NCBI GenBank assembly: GCA_018649885.1
Contig: JABIHA010000066.1
Span: forward strand, 1-64,000
Direction: 5' to 3'
DNA from: Bacteriovoracaceae bacterium
GTDB lineage: Bacteria; Bdellovibrionota; Bacteriovoracia; Bacteriovoracales; Bacteriovoracaceae
DNA length: 64,000 bases
The notes below the pieces were generated by a model that did no database searches, was not told where the DNA came from, and saw only the letters and a program-made list of their open reading frames with translations. Both the position numbers and the translations under genes were made by a program. This document shows, in pieces, positions 17,353 through 25,865 of the stretch (position 1 is its first letter; the number at the start of each line of letters is the position of its first letter).

Positions 17353-17748
17353 TTAAAGTTTCACCGTCTCTTTAATGTATTTGGCCATTTCGGCAAGTCC
17401 AGATCCAGAGGTAAATATCTGGGCAACGCCCTGGTCCAAAAGGCCCTGATGATCCGCATCGGGGATAATTCCCCCCAAAATCACCTTTTTATCCTCTGCT
17501 TCATTGTCTTTGAGAAGTTTCATTACCTCAGGCACAATCTGTCCATGGGCACCTGACAGTATGGAAAGACCTATGACATCCACATCTTCATCAAGTGCAG
17601 CCCTTACAACCATTTCCGGAGTTTGGTGTAATCCAGTATAGATTACCTCCATACCGGCATCCCTCAGGGCCTTGGCTATTACTTTGGCCCCGCGGTCGTG
17701 CCCGTCGAGACCAGGTTTTGCAATAAGTACTCTTATATTACGAGACAT
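17353..17748 (-). CDS. Stand-alone cobalamin (B12)-binding domain of a methylmalonyl-CoA-type mutase
   Basis: 131 residues, the size of the small subunit or C-terminal domain of acyl-CoA mutases. It carries the B12-binding signature D-G-H-D-R-G (15-20, His17 as lower cobalt ligand), the SILSGAH motif and the GGIIPDAD loop. It should pair with a separate catalytic mutase subunit that is not in the window. It is last in the hbd - crotonase - acyl-CoA dehydrogenase operon with a 5-base gap, linking B12-dependent acyl rearrangement to acyl-CoA degradation. Confidence 0.9.
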   Translation of the reverse strand: MSRNIRVLIAKPGLDGHDRGAKVIAKALRDAGMEVIYTGLHQTPEMVVRAALDEDVDVIGLSILSGAHGQIVPEVMKLLKDNEAEDKKVILGGIIPDADHQGLLDQGVAQIFTSGSGLAEMAKYIKETVKL

Positions 17749-17753
17749 AATTT

Positions 17754-18896
17754 CTACCTATAAGCCTTAAGTTCATTTCCAGCAATGACTATGCGCTGAA
17801 TTTCTGAGGTTCCCTCATATATTTCTGTAATTTTCGCATCTCTGAAATGCCTCTCCGCTGGATATTCCTTAATATAGCCATTGCCACCAAGTGTTTGAAC
17901 TCCTTGATTGGCCACCCACATGGCCGCCTCACTAGCAAAAAGCTTACATTGTGCCGCCTCTTTAGAGTACGGCAAATCTTTGTCCTTCAGCTCACTTGCG
18001 TGCTGAATCAAAAGCCTTGAAGCCAGTATTTTCGTCGCCATATCTGCGATTTTAAATTGTATCGCCTGAAGCCCACTGATGGGTTTCCCAAAGGCCATTC
18101 TTTCAGTGGAATATTTTATGGCCACCCGGTAAGCAGCCTCAGCGATGCCAAGTGCCTGAGAGGCAATACCAATTCTTCCACCGTCTAAAGTCATCATGGC
18201 AACTTTAAAACCTTTTTCGTTTTCACCCAGAAGGCTATCTTTAGGAAGTTTCACCTTTTCAAATACTATTTGAGCAGTTGATGAACCTTTGATCCCCAGT
18301 TTTTCTTCTACTTTTTGGACAGCAACACCGTCTGCTTCCATATCCACAATAAAAGCACTAATGCCTTTGTAGTTATCTGTTTTTCTAGTCTTGGCAAAAA
18401 CGACTGCAACTTTTGCTTCCCTGCCATTGGTAATAAAGTTTTTGCTTCCATTAAGTTCATAGTGATCACCTTTGTCTTCTACAAAAGTAATCATGGCACC
18501 TGGGTCAGAGCCTACATTTGGTTCTGAAAGGCAATAGCAGCCTATGCCATCCCCACTGGCCATTTTGGGAAGCCATTTAGACTTTTGCTCTTCACTTCCA
18601 AACTTTAATATAGGCCACACAGCAAGTGAGTTGTGAGCAGAAAGTAAAACACCACATGAAGCACAACCTCTAGAGACCTCTTCAACCATAATAGAATAAG
18701 AAGTGTAGTCCATACCGGCTCCACCATACTCTTCTGGAATAAAGATACCGAAGAATCCATTTGCTGCCATTTTGGTATAAAGTTCAGCGGGAATCATTGC
18801 CTCTTTATCAATTTTTTCTGCAAGGGGAGCAACTTCACTGTCTGAGAATTTCTCACACATATTTTTTATATCTTTATGCTGTTCACTTAACATCAT
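17754..18896 (-). CDS. Short-chain acyl-CoA dehydrogenase
   Basis: 380 residues, the standard length. Features include YCLSEPNVGSDPG (FAD/substrate region), GGNGYIKEYPAERHFRD, and the C-terminal block IYEGTSEIQR with the catalytic base Glu at about 361, the position used by short/medium-chain and butyryl-CoA enzymes. It oxidises acyl-CoA to trans-2-enoyl-CoA with FAD, passing electrons to ETF. It lies between crotonase and the B12-domain gene in one operon. Confidence 0.93.
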   Translation of the reverse strand: MMLSEQHKDIKNMCEKFSDSEVAPLAEKIDKEAMIPAELYTKMAANGFFGIFIPEEYGGAGMDYTSYSIMVEEVSRGCASCGVLLSAHNSLAVWPILKFGSEEQKSKWLPKMASGDGIGCYCLSEPNVGSDPGAMITFVEDKGDHYELNGSKNFITNGREAKVAVVFAKTRKTDNYKGISAFIVDMEADGVAVQKVEEKLGIKGSSTAQIVFEKVKLPKDSLLGENEKGFKVAMMTLDGGRIGIASQALGIAEAAYRVAIKYSTERMAFGKPISGLQAIQFKIADMATKILASRLLIQHASELKDKDLPYSKEAAQCKLFASEAAMWVANQGVQTLGGNGYIKEYPAERHFRDAKITEIYEGTSEIQRIVIAGNELKAYR

Positions 18897-18907
18897 CTCT
18901 AAATCCT

Positions 18908-19708
18908 TTATTTTCCAGTAAACTCAGCTTTTCTTTTTTCTAAAAAGGCAGTCGTTCCCTCTCTCATATCTTCTGACTTAAAGATGATAGAGAACTCTTC
19001 TAACTCATAATTTAATGCTTCTTTTAAGGGAAGATCAACGGCACCATTTATCACTTTTTTCGAACAACCAACTGCTAGTGGGGAGTTTTTTAATATTTCA
19101 GAAAATGTTTTGTTAGCAGCTTCTAGAAGTGCTTCTTTACTGGGAAATACTCTAGAGACGAGGCCTAATTCCTTTGCCTCAGCAGCACCAACATTTCTAC
19201 CGGTATAAATTAACTCTCTGGCAGTGGCCCTGCCGACTGCTCTGGCAAGCCTTTGAGTGCCTCCAAAACCAGGAATCAATCCCAGCTTAACTTCAGGCTG
19301 CCCAAATAGTGCATTCTCGGTGGCATAGATAAAATCACAGGCCATGGCCATTTCGCATCCGCCACCAAGTGCAAAGCCATTGACAGCCGCAATCACAGGA
19401 ATATTTAATTCTTCCAGCATCACACTTACCTCTTGGCCCAACTTAGAAAACTCATAAGCCCCACTATCATCAAGGCCTTGCATTTGCTTAATATCAGCTC
19501 CAGCTATAAAAGCTTTCTCACCTGATCCTGTGAGGATTAAGCCTTTAACAATGTAGTCATCATTTGAGCTCAGCTCTCCCAGAACACTTCTTAGCTCAGA
19601 TAGAACATCGGCATTGAGAGCATTGAGTTTGTCCGCGCGATTAATAGTGATCTGAGCGATCCCTTTGTCACCAACTTCAAATAATATATTTTTGAGATCA
19701 ATATTCAT
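18908..19708 (-). CDS. Enoyl-CoA hydratase (crotonase)
   Basis: 266 residues from ATG 19708, chosen over the upstream frame because GAGAGGA precedes it. It has the crotonase oxyanion-hole segments (AFIAGADIKQM and AVNGFALGGGCEMAMACDF) and the catalytic region FGQPEVKLGLIPGFGGTQRL. It hydrates crotonyl-CoA to 3-hydroxybutyryl-CoA. Its start overlaps the end of hbd by 11 bases and acyl-CoA dehydrogenase follows after 11 bases, so the three steps are translationally coupled. Confidence 0.93.
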   Translation of the reverse strand: MNIDLKNILFEVGDKGIAQITINRADKLNALNADVLSELRSVLGELSSNDDYIVKGLILTGSGEKAFIAGADIKQMQGLDDSGAYEFSKLGQEVSVMLEELNIPVIAAVNGFALGGGCEMAMACDFIYATENALFGQPEVKLGLIPGFGGTQRLARAVGRATARELIYTGRNVGAAEAKELGLVSRVFPSKEALLEAANKTFSEILKNSPLAVGCSKKVINGAVDLPLKEALNYELEEFSIIFKSEDMREGTTAFLEKRKAEFTGK

Positions 19709-20555
19709 AAAATCCTCTCTTATTTTTTCTTCCCAACCTTCCAGCACTTACATATTGCTTGAGAAGTGGGCATGGCCTGTATTTGGTATCTCCCAAACCA
19801 TCATGAAGTACTTCCATTATGGCCAAACAAGTATCAAGGCCTATAAAGTCAGCTAGCTCAAAAGGACCCATTGGCTGATTACAACCAAGTTTCATGGCAC
19901 TATCAATATCAGAAACACTTGCCACTCCTTCAAACAGCGCATAGCAAGCTTCATTAATCATTGGCATTAAAACTCTGTTTACCGCAAAACCTGGATAATC
20001 AGAGGCCTTAATAAATACTTTTCCCATTTTTTCGGCACACGCTTTAACGGCCTCAAATGTTTCGTCCGTTGTTTCAAGTCCTTTTATTCCCTCAACCAGT
20101 TTCATCACTGGCACGGGATTCATGAAATGCATTCCCGCCACTTGAGTTGGTCTTTTGGTAACCGCTGCAATCTCAGTAATAGAGATTGAAGAAGTGTTCG
20201 AAGCTAGAATAGCTGAGGGCTTTAAAATTCGGTCTAGTTCTTTGAAGATCTCAAACTTTATTCCCTTATTTTCTGTGGCAGCTTCAACTACAAGATCGCA
20301 ATCTTTTAGATCATCTATCTGTGCCGAGAACTCAATTTTATCCATGCTTTTTTGGACAAAGCTCTCTTCCCACTTTCCTTTACTTGCGCCTTTTTCTAGC
20401 TGCTTTTGAATAAAGTCCTTGGCAAAATCTAATGCTTTTTTATCAATATCATAAACTTTGACACTGTAATCTGACATGGCCGCCACCTGGGCAATTCCAC
20501 GACCCATCTGACCAGAGCCAATAACAGCAATGCTTTCAATTGAAGTTGACATCAT
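19698..20555 (-). CDS. hbd: 3-hydroxybutyryl-CoA dehydrogenase
   Basis: About 285 residues. The start is one of two adjacent ATGs (20555 or 20552); GAGG lies just upstream and spaces slightly better to the second. It has an N-terminal NAD(P) Rossmann motif (VIGSGQMGRGIA), the SNTSSISITEIA region, and catalytic HFMNPVPVMKLVE, with a C-terminal dimer domain (GCNQPMGPFELADFIGLD). It interconverts 3-hydroxybutyryl-CoA and acetoacetyl-CoA. It is first in the operon hbd - crotonase - acyl-CoA dehydrogenase - B12 domain. A palindromic operator candidate lies immediately upstream. Confidence 0.93.
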   Translation of the reverse strand: MMSTSIESIAVIGSGQMGRGIAQVAAMSDYSVKVYDIDKKALDFAKDFIQKQLEKGASKGKWEESFVQKSMDKIEFSAQIDDLKDCDLVVEAATENKGIKFEIFKELDRILKPSAILASNTSSISITEIAAVTKRPTQVAGMHFMNPVPVMKLVEGIKGLETTDETFEAVKACAEKMGKVFIKASDYPGFAVNRVLMPMINEACYALFEGVASVSDIDSAMKLGCNQPMGPFELADFIGLDTCLAIMEVLHDGLGDTKYRPCPLLKQYVSAGRLGRKNKRGFYEY

Positions 20556-20566
20556 TAACCTCGTTT

Positions 20567-20584
20567 TGCGATGTGACAATCGCA
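20567..20584. promoter_or_regulatory. Palindromic operator candidate upstream of hbd
   Basis: TGCGAT (20567-20572) and ATCGCA (20579-20584) form a perfect 6-base inverted repeat with a 6-base spacer, 12 bases before the hbd start. The position suits a repressor site controlling acyl-CoA degradation. No cognate regulator is identified. Confidence 0.4.
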
Positions 20585-20781
20585 TTAATATAGTAGAGAA
20601 CTACAATTCGAAGGCAAAATATCTCGATATTTTGACTCTTGGTCAAGCCAAATGCACCAATGGATGGCCCCAACACTCAAAAAACTTGCTCGACGAAACA
20701 CTGGACAGATCACCTTAAGTGATTTAAAAATCGGAAGCTAATAAACTTGAAAGAAGTAAACTGTCCATCGGGAGTTATAAC

Positions 20782-21042
20782 GTGGCCAATCATAAGTCGG
20801 CGAAAAAAAGAGCAAAACAAAACACTAAAAGAAATGCGGCTGCTAAGGCCAAAAAAAGTGAAATGAGAACTGGCCTTAAGAGTCTTTATCTTGCCATTTC
20901 TGAGAATAATAAAGAAAAAGCTGCTGAGTTATTCAAACTAGTTCAATCTAAATTGAGTAAACTTGCTAAAGGCAGTGCGATGAAAAGCAAGACTGCGTCG
21001 CGTAAAACTTCTAGATTAGCTTCTCAAATTTCACAATTATAA
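20782..21042 (+). CDS. rpsT: 30S ribosomal protein S20
   Basis: 86 residues, the normal S20 length: ANHKSAKKRAKQNTKRNA at the N terminus, then helical Lys/Ala-rich sequence with KTASRKTSRLA near the end. It binds 16S rRNA in the small subunit. The start is GTG with GGGAG upstream. It is a single-gene unit followed by a terminator. Confidence 0.97.
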   Translation: MANHKSAKKRAKQNTKRNAAAKAKKSEMRTGLKSLYLAISENNKEKAAELFKLVQSKLSKLAKGSAMKSKTASRKTSRLASQISQL

Positions 21043-21115
21043 GAACAGGAAAGATGACACTTTAAGATTTTAAAGTGTACATCCCTCCCAATCCGATATT
21101 TGTTTTATCCTGTGG

Positions 21116-21143
21116 AAAGGCACCGATTAATTGGTGCCTTTTT
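21116..21143 (+). terminator. rpsT terminator overlapping the convergent gene
   Basis: AAAGGCACC (21116-21124) pairs with GGTGCCTTT (21133-21141), loop of 8, then T's. The stop codon of the convergent secreted coiled-coil gene (21127) lies inside the hairpin loop. Confidence 0.85.
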
Positions 21144-21426
21144 CATTTTCGTAGGTTTCAGCCTCAGATTCTAATTTTACTTGTGCAGCCTCAACCCCTT
21201 TTATTTTGGCCTTCATTTCTTTCATTTCAGCCACCAATTTCGTTAGCTGCTCTTTCATGGTGGCCATCTCTTGAAGCTGGCCGTGAAGCTGAATTTGCCT
21301 TTTTTCAATGAGATTGATTCTCTCATATTTGTTCATGCCGCCATTTTCAGTGGAATTAAAGGAAAGCTCTTCAGCATGCCCCATATTCAAGGCCAAAAGT
21401 GTCAAAAAGAGGGTAAAAAATTTCAT
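21127..21426 (-). CDS. Small periplasmic coiled-coil protein
   Basis: 99 residues. A signal peptide (MKFFTLFLTLLALNMGHA) is followed by a mature part that is one long heptad-patterned helix (about 35-95: ERINLIEKRQIQLHGQLQEM and onward), predicted to dimerise. No family recognised; the composition recalls periplasmic spacer or chaperone-like helices. It is convergent with rpsT, its 3' end lying in the rpsT terminator, and divergent from the regulator at 21500. Confidence 0.65.
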   Translation of the reverse strand: MKFFTLFLTLLALNMGHAEELSFNSTENGGMNKYERINLIEKRQIQLHGQLQEMATMKEQLTKLVAEMKEMKAKIKGVEAAQVKLESEAETYENEKGTN

Positions 21427-21499
21427 AGTCTAATATTAGCCTTTAACAAGGAGCACAACAAGTCTATATTTTCACAAACAAAAATCAAACGAGTTAGCT

Positions 21500-22048
21500 G
21501 TGAGTGAAGAGTTTAATGGCCCTACCCCGAAAATGAGTGACACTGAGATTGCTTTCAGTGAAATTATCGGTGACCTGGTAGAACAGTGGGGATTTAAAAG
21601 ACATCTTGGGCGAGTTTGGTCACTATTATATCTAAGAACTAACCCCCTCAATCCTAAGCAAATTCAAGAAGAACTCAATCTTAGTGCAGGCTCTGTCAGC
21701 GCCACACTTGTAGAACTTCAAACATGGGGAGTGGTAAAAAGAATCAGAGTTGCAGGAGACAGAAATTTTTATTTTGAGGCTGAAACCCATATTTGGAAAT
21801 CAGTCTCTAATGTCTTGAGGGCACGTGAGCTTAGAATCCTTGAAGAAGCCTACTCGGGAATAAAGAATCTTACAAAAACCATGGCCCAAAACGATGATCA
21901 GGATATGGCCAACTTTCACATCACAAGAGCTGAGCACGTTCTCGATGCCATTAGTACTTCAAATTCCATTATGGAGCACTTTGTGAATATGAACCCTGAA
22001 AATGTTGAAAAGCTCGCAAAGTTAGTCAAAAAACTTACCTCACTTTAA
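21500..22048 (+). CDS. GbsR/MarR-type winged-helix regulator
   Basis: 182 residues. A winged-helix core (about 20-100: WGFKRHLGRVWSLLYLRTN, then LNLSAGSVSATLVELQTWGV as recognition helix, then a RIRVAGDRNFYF wing) matches the GbsR-type branch of the MarR superfamily. A helical C-terminal dimer domain follows. Start GTG 21500. The target is unknown; the group often represses osmolyte or envelope genes. It is convergent with the Gre-factor gene. Confidence 0.82.
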   Translation: MSEEFNGPTPKMSDTEIAFSEIIGDLVEQWGFKRHLGRVWSLLYLRTNPLNPKQIQEELNLSAGSVSATLVELQTWGVVKRIRVAGDRNFYFEAETHIWKSVSNVLRARELRILEEAYSGIKNLTKTMAQNDDQDMANFHITRAEHVLDAISTSNSIMEHFVNMNPENVEKLAKLVKKLTSL

Positions 22049-22052
22049 AACC

Positions 22053-22532
22053 TCAGCACACCCGAATCACTTCTATTTCTTTTTTTCCCTTAGGAGTCAC
22101 AAGCTCAATAATCTCACCCTCAACTTTATTCATCAGTGCACTTCCAATGGGAGAATAAGTTGTCACAACTTGAACACGCACGTTATCTATATTTAAACTC
22201 TGCCCTTCACCCGAATGAATCAGAAAATAGAGAGCTTGTTCAGTTGAGTTTAAAACTGTAACGAGTGCACCACTTGTGATGGGATCTGAGGGACTAAATT
22301 CTTTTAGAGTAAAATTTTGAAGTATGCCTATTTGTGACTTTAACTCTTCAAGTCTTTTTTTCTGTGCACCTGCAAGATAGCCAGCTTCAATACTTCTTGT
22401 GTCCCACTTACTTTCTGCTTTCGTATCTTGATCGCAGGCCCCCGCTTTTGTGAATTCATAGGCCTGCAAGATACCGTCCAGTTCGCAGTTTACAATCCGC
22501 ATGAGCTCATCAATAATCCTTTTTTTATCCAT
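22053..22532 (-). CDS. GreA/GreB-family transcription elongation factor
   Basis: 159 residues, the usual Gre length. The N-terminal coiled coil has an acidic tip region (KWDTRSIEAGYLAGAQKKRL), and the C-terminal FKBP-like domain ends in TTYSPIGSALMNKVEGEIIE. Such factors reach through the RNA polymerase secondary channel and stimulate transcript cleavage in backtracked complexes. The sequence diverges from the E. coli proteins, so it may be a Gre-like paralogue. Divergent from 22563 with a 30-base gap. Confidence 0.8.
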   Translation of the reverse strand: MDKKRIIDELMRIVNCELDGILQAYEFTKAGACDQDTKAESKWDTRSIEAGYLAGAQKKRLEELKSQIGILQNFTLKEFSPSDPITSGALVTVLNSTEQALYFLIHSGEGQSLNIDNVRVQVVTTYSPIGSALMNKVEGEIIELVTPKGKKEIEVIRVC

Positions 22533-22562
22533 AGCTAATGTTTTATATCACTGTGAGAAATT

Positions 22563-22823
22563 ATGAAAGTTAATATTGATTTTGATGGCAAAGAGCAGTC
22601 TACCAACCTAACCTTCTATCACGATCAATTTAACACTGATCGCGACTACAATGTGGCCATATCCATTGTTCAAACCTTTTGCGCTGATTTTGATATGGAC
22701 CCAGAGTTAGAAGTGGAAGATTTTAAGGAAATCATCATCAAGAGTGGTGAAAAAGAGAGCCAAAAATTTACTTTTATTATCGACGAAGAGGGTATCGAAG
22801 TCGATGTTGAAGGAAATGTCTAA
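22563..22823 (+). CDS. Small acidic hypothetical protein
   Basis: 86 residues, strongly acidic, with beta-strand character and no signal or membrane segment. Contains the segment DFDMDPELEVEDFKEIIIKS. No family recognised. It stands between the Gre-factor gene and the flotillin cluster. Confidence 0.6.
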   Translation: MKVNIDFDGKEQSTNLTFYHDQFNTDRDYNVAISIVQTFCADFDMDPELEVEDFKEIIIKSGEKESQKFTFIIDEEGIEVDVEGNV

Positions 22824-22963
22824 AATTTAATATTGGCAGGTCACAGTGACAAAAAAGCGACTAAAACTGATCCCTTCTTCATAGCGGCGGTAATTGGTTT
22901 TCCATTTTACACCACCCCCACCCAGACGTAGAATACTTCACTACCTTAAAAAAGGATGACCCC

Positions 22964-23551
22964 ATGGATGCAGTGTTAAAAATTGCTAATGCCTATCCCG
23001 TATTTTTTGGCATGGCCCTAATTGGGACATTACTATTTGTTCTCAAAGTTTTGATGCTCTTTATGGGAGGCGACTCAGATGCTTCAGACATTGATGGAGA
23101 TTTAGACTTTGATGGTGAAACCCATGTAGATGGAGCGGAATCATTTACTCTTTTTTCTGTCCAATCTATTTTGGCCTTTATCATGGGATGTGGCTGGGTC
23201 GGACTGGCAGCCAGACATGAATGGAAAGTTGGACAGGGACAGGCGATTGCCATGGCTGCTGGATTTGGTTTTGCGATGATGCTTCTCAATGCCTTTTTAA
23301 TGGGAAAAATGAAAAGTTTAAATTCCAATCCAAGAGATGATACCAGCTCGGCCACTGGTCAAACAGGGCAAGCCTACACCAACATCCCTGAAAGAGGCCA
23401 AGGATCAGGACAAGTTGAAATTGCCGTTGGGGGGAAAAAACAAGTTTTGCAAGCATTTAGTGTAGGTGAAAAAATCGATGCCTTTACACCAATCATAGTT
23501 AAACAAGTAGATTCTACCGGAAACCTCCACGTGGAAAAACATCAAATTTAA
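22964..23551 (+). CDS. NfeD/YqiJ-like membrane protein, flotillin partner
   Basis: 195 residues. Three membrane helices (about 12-34, 62-80, 88-108), with an acidic loop (SDASDIDGDLDFDGE) after the first, are followed by a C-terminal OB-fold-like cytoplasmic domain (about 125-195). This is the layout of YqiJ/NfeD-like partners of flotillins. It is followed after 14 bases by the flotillin gene, the typical pairing for organising membrane microdomains. AAGGATGA lies before the ATG. Confidence 0.8.
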   Translation: MDAVLKIANAYPVFFGMALIGTLLFVLKVLMLFMGGDSDASDIDGDLDFDGETHVDGAESFTLFSVQSILAFIMGCGWVGLAARHEWKVGQGQAIAMAAGFGFAMMLLNAFLMGKMKSLNSNPRDDTSSATGQTGQAYTNIPERGQGSGQVEIAVGGKKQVLQAFSVGEKIDAFTPIIVKQVDSTGNLHVEKHQI

Positions 23552-23565
23552 ATAAGGATACCACC

Positions 23566-25179
23566 ATGATTTTTAGCTCATTTTCGATAATGGCCTTTAT
23601 TGTTGTTCCGGTCATTATAGTATTATTTTTCGCCCTCTTTCTCTCAAAACAATACAAAAGATGCCCCTCAAACCAAATCCTTGTTGTTTTTGGGAAGGTA
23701 ACTGGTGCTAAGGCTGCCAATTGTATTCATGGAGGGGGTGCATTTATTGTCCCACTACTCCAAGACTATACTTTTCTCTCCTTAGAGCCTCTTGCTATTG
23801 AGATTGATTTAAGATCCGCTCTATCAAAGAAAAATATTCGAGTTAATGTTCCCTCTACTTTTACAGTCGGGATATCAACTCAAACAGCAGTCATGAATAA
23901 TGCTGCCGAAAGATTACTTGGATTAACCAATACAGATATCAGCACACAGGCCCAAGATATTATTTTGGGTCAAATGCGTCTTGTTATCGCAACACTTTCC
24001 ATTGAAGAAATTAACCAAGATAGAGAAAAGTTTTTAGACCTTGTAAATAAAAACGTGAATCTGGAGCTTAACAAGATTGGTCTCGATGTGATTAACGTCA
24101 ATATTAGAGATATCACTGATGAAAGTGGATATATTGAAGCTATCGGTAAAAAAGCAGCAGCTGAGGCCATTAACACAGCAAAAATTGAAGTTGCCCAGCA
24201 AGTAAAAGACGGTGCCATCGGTGAGGCAACAGCTGTCAACGAACAAGAAGTATCTGTTGCCAAACAACAGGCCCAGGCAGTTATGGGTCAAAAGCAAGCT
24301 GACCGAGATCAAAGGATAACCGTTTCCAAGTATGAAGCCGAAGGTGTTACAGGAGAAGCTTCTGCTGAAAGAGAAAAACAAGTTGCCATGGCCCAAGAAA
24401 AGGCCAAAACAGTTCAAGGGCAAAAGCTTGCCGACAAAGAAAAAAGACTTGTACTGGCCAGCTTGGAAGCCGAATCAGTCATGGGTGAAAATGAATCGAG
24501 AGCAAATATTGCTGAATATGATGCCAGTCTAAAAGCAAGACAAGCCGATGCTAAAAGAAAAGGTGAGGTGGCACTTGCAAATTCTGCAAGAGATGTACTC
24601 CTCGCTGAAAAAGAACAAGAAGTGGCCTTGCTTGAAAAAACAGAGCTGGCGCAAAAAGAAGTTGATAAGAAAAAAATTGAAATTGAAGCAGAGGCAACTG
24701 CAGAGAAGACCAGAAGAATAGCTAGAGGGGACGCTGATGCCGTACTAGCAAAATACGAAGCCGAAGCCAAAGGTTTAAAAGCTGTGCTCGATGCAAAGGC
24801 CCTAGGTTATAAAAACTTACTAGATACTGTTGGAAAAGATAAAGGCCTTGCTCCAACCCTTCTACTTGTAGAGAAAATGCCAGAGCTTATAGAAATGCAG
24901 GTTAAGGCCATCCAAGAACTTAAAATCGACAAAGTCACTGTTTGGGACGGCGGAGGAAAAGACTCCAATTCAACCTCTAATTTTTTAAAGGGACTCATTA
25001 ATTCACTTCCTCCGATTCACGACCTGGCCAAACAAACAGGGGTGGAACTTCCTGAATTTTTGGGACAAATAAAGCCTGAGTACCTAAACTCTTATTTTAA
25101 AAAGACAGGAGATGGCTCAAGCGGTGATAGCTCCGGAACGCAGGGAAGTGATTCCAATGAGAAACCTGTTACGCAATAG
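23566..25179 (+). CDS. Flotillin-like SPFH/band-7 protein
   Basis: 537 residues. One N-terminal membrane segment (about 5-28) leads into an SPFH domain (about 30-190: RCPSNQILVVFGKVTG, SKKNIRVNVPSTFTVGI), then a long Ala/Glu-rich coiled coil (about 200-420) with the repeated flotillin AEA-type pattern, and a Gly/Ser-rich tail. It resembles YqiK. It oligomerises as a membrane scaffold affecting fluidity and complex assembly. Forms a unit with the NfeD-like gene and probably the downstream lemA and TPM genes. Confidence 0.9.
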   Translation: MIFSSFSIMAFIVVPVIIVLFFALFLSKQYKRCPSNQILVVFGKVTGAKAANCIHGGGAFIVPLLQDYTFLSLEPLAIEIDLRSALSKKNIRVNVPSTFTVGISTQTAVMNNAAERLLGLTNTDISTQAQDIILGQMRLVIATLSIEEINQDREKFLDLVNKNVNLELNKIGLDVINVNIRDITDESGYIEAIGKKAAAEAINTAKIEVAQQVKDGAIGEATAVNEQEVSVAKQQAQAVMGQKQADRDQRITVSKYEAEGVTGEASAEREKQVAMAQEKAKTVQGQKLADKEKRLVLASLEAESVMGENESRANIAEYDASLKARQADAKRKGEVALANSARDVLLAEKEQEVALLEKTELAQKEVDKKKIEIEAEATAEKTRRIARGDADAVLAKYEAEAKGLKAVLDAKALGYKNLLDTVGKDKGLAPTLLLVEKMPELIEMQVKAIQELKIDKVTVWDGGGKDSNSTSNFLKGLINSLPPIHDLAKQTGVELPEFLGQIKPEYLNSYFKKTGDGSSGDSSGTQGSDSNEKPVTQ

Positions 25180-25277
25180 GTTATAGAATACGTAGATTAA
25201 ATACCATGGGGCCCCTTGTGTTCTTTCAATTGGCCCCCATGTTAGTTGTTGTGCGATTAATTAAGGAGCAAGCAAGT

Positions 25278-25862
25278 ATGAATCATTATAGGATGAACAC
25301 TTTTTTAATTTTAGTATTGGCCATTTTTCTAACTTCCTGTGGAATTAGATCAATCCCGCAAACCCTTAATCAGGTTGAAGCTGACTGGGCCGAAGTGCAA
25401 AACCAATACAAAAGAAGAACAGACCTCATACCCAATTTAGTCGCCACAGTAAAAGGCTATGCCTCTCATGAGAAAGAAACCCTTGAATCTGTAATTAGTG
25501 CAAGAGCATCTGCAACTCAAATTAAAATTGATCCCACTAATCTAAGCGCGGAAAAGTTGAAACAATTCTCTAGGGCGCAAGGACAGCTCTCAGCAGCCCT
25601 AGGAAAGCTAATGATGGTTTCAGAGAGATATCCTGATCTTAAGGCCAACTCAAACTTTCTAGCACTGCAATCCCAATTAGAGGGCACAGAAAATAGAATT
25701 ACAGTTGCACGTGGCAGATATATTAGAACAATAAATAAATTTAATAATCTTGTTACCGTATTCCCCACAAATATAGTTAACTCATTTTTATTCAAGCACG
25801 AGAAAAAACCTCAGTTTACTGTAGCTGAAAGCGAGACAAAAACTCCAAAGGTGACATTTTAA
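25278..25862 (+). CDS. lemA: LemA-family lipoprotein
   Basis: 194 residues from ATG 25278 (AAGGAG 9 bases upstream); the longer frame from 25206 gives an implausible N terminus. Lipobox L-T-S-C at residues 18-21. The LemA fold is recognised by VEADWAEVQNQYKRRTDLIPNLVATVKGYA with helical continuation and TINKFNNLVTVFPTNI. LemA proteins are envelope helical-bundle proteins of uncertain function, nearly always next to TPM-domain genes, as here (3-base gap). Confidence 0.92.
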   Translation: MNHYRMNTFLILVLAIFLTSCGIRSIPQTLNQVEADWAEVQNQYKRRTDLIPNLVATVKGYASHEKETLESVISARASATQIKIDPTNLSAEKLKQFSRAQGQLSAALGKLMMVSERYPDLKANSNFLALQSQLEGTENRITVARGRYIRTINKFNNLVTVFPTNIVNSFLFKHEKKPQFTVAESETKTPKVTF

Positions 25863-25865
25863 ACA

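Noticed and set aside
25206..25277. N-terminal extension of lemA
   Set aside because: Hydrophobic but without lipobox register or ribosome site; ATG 25278 gives a proper lipoprotein signal.
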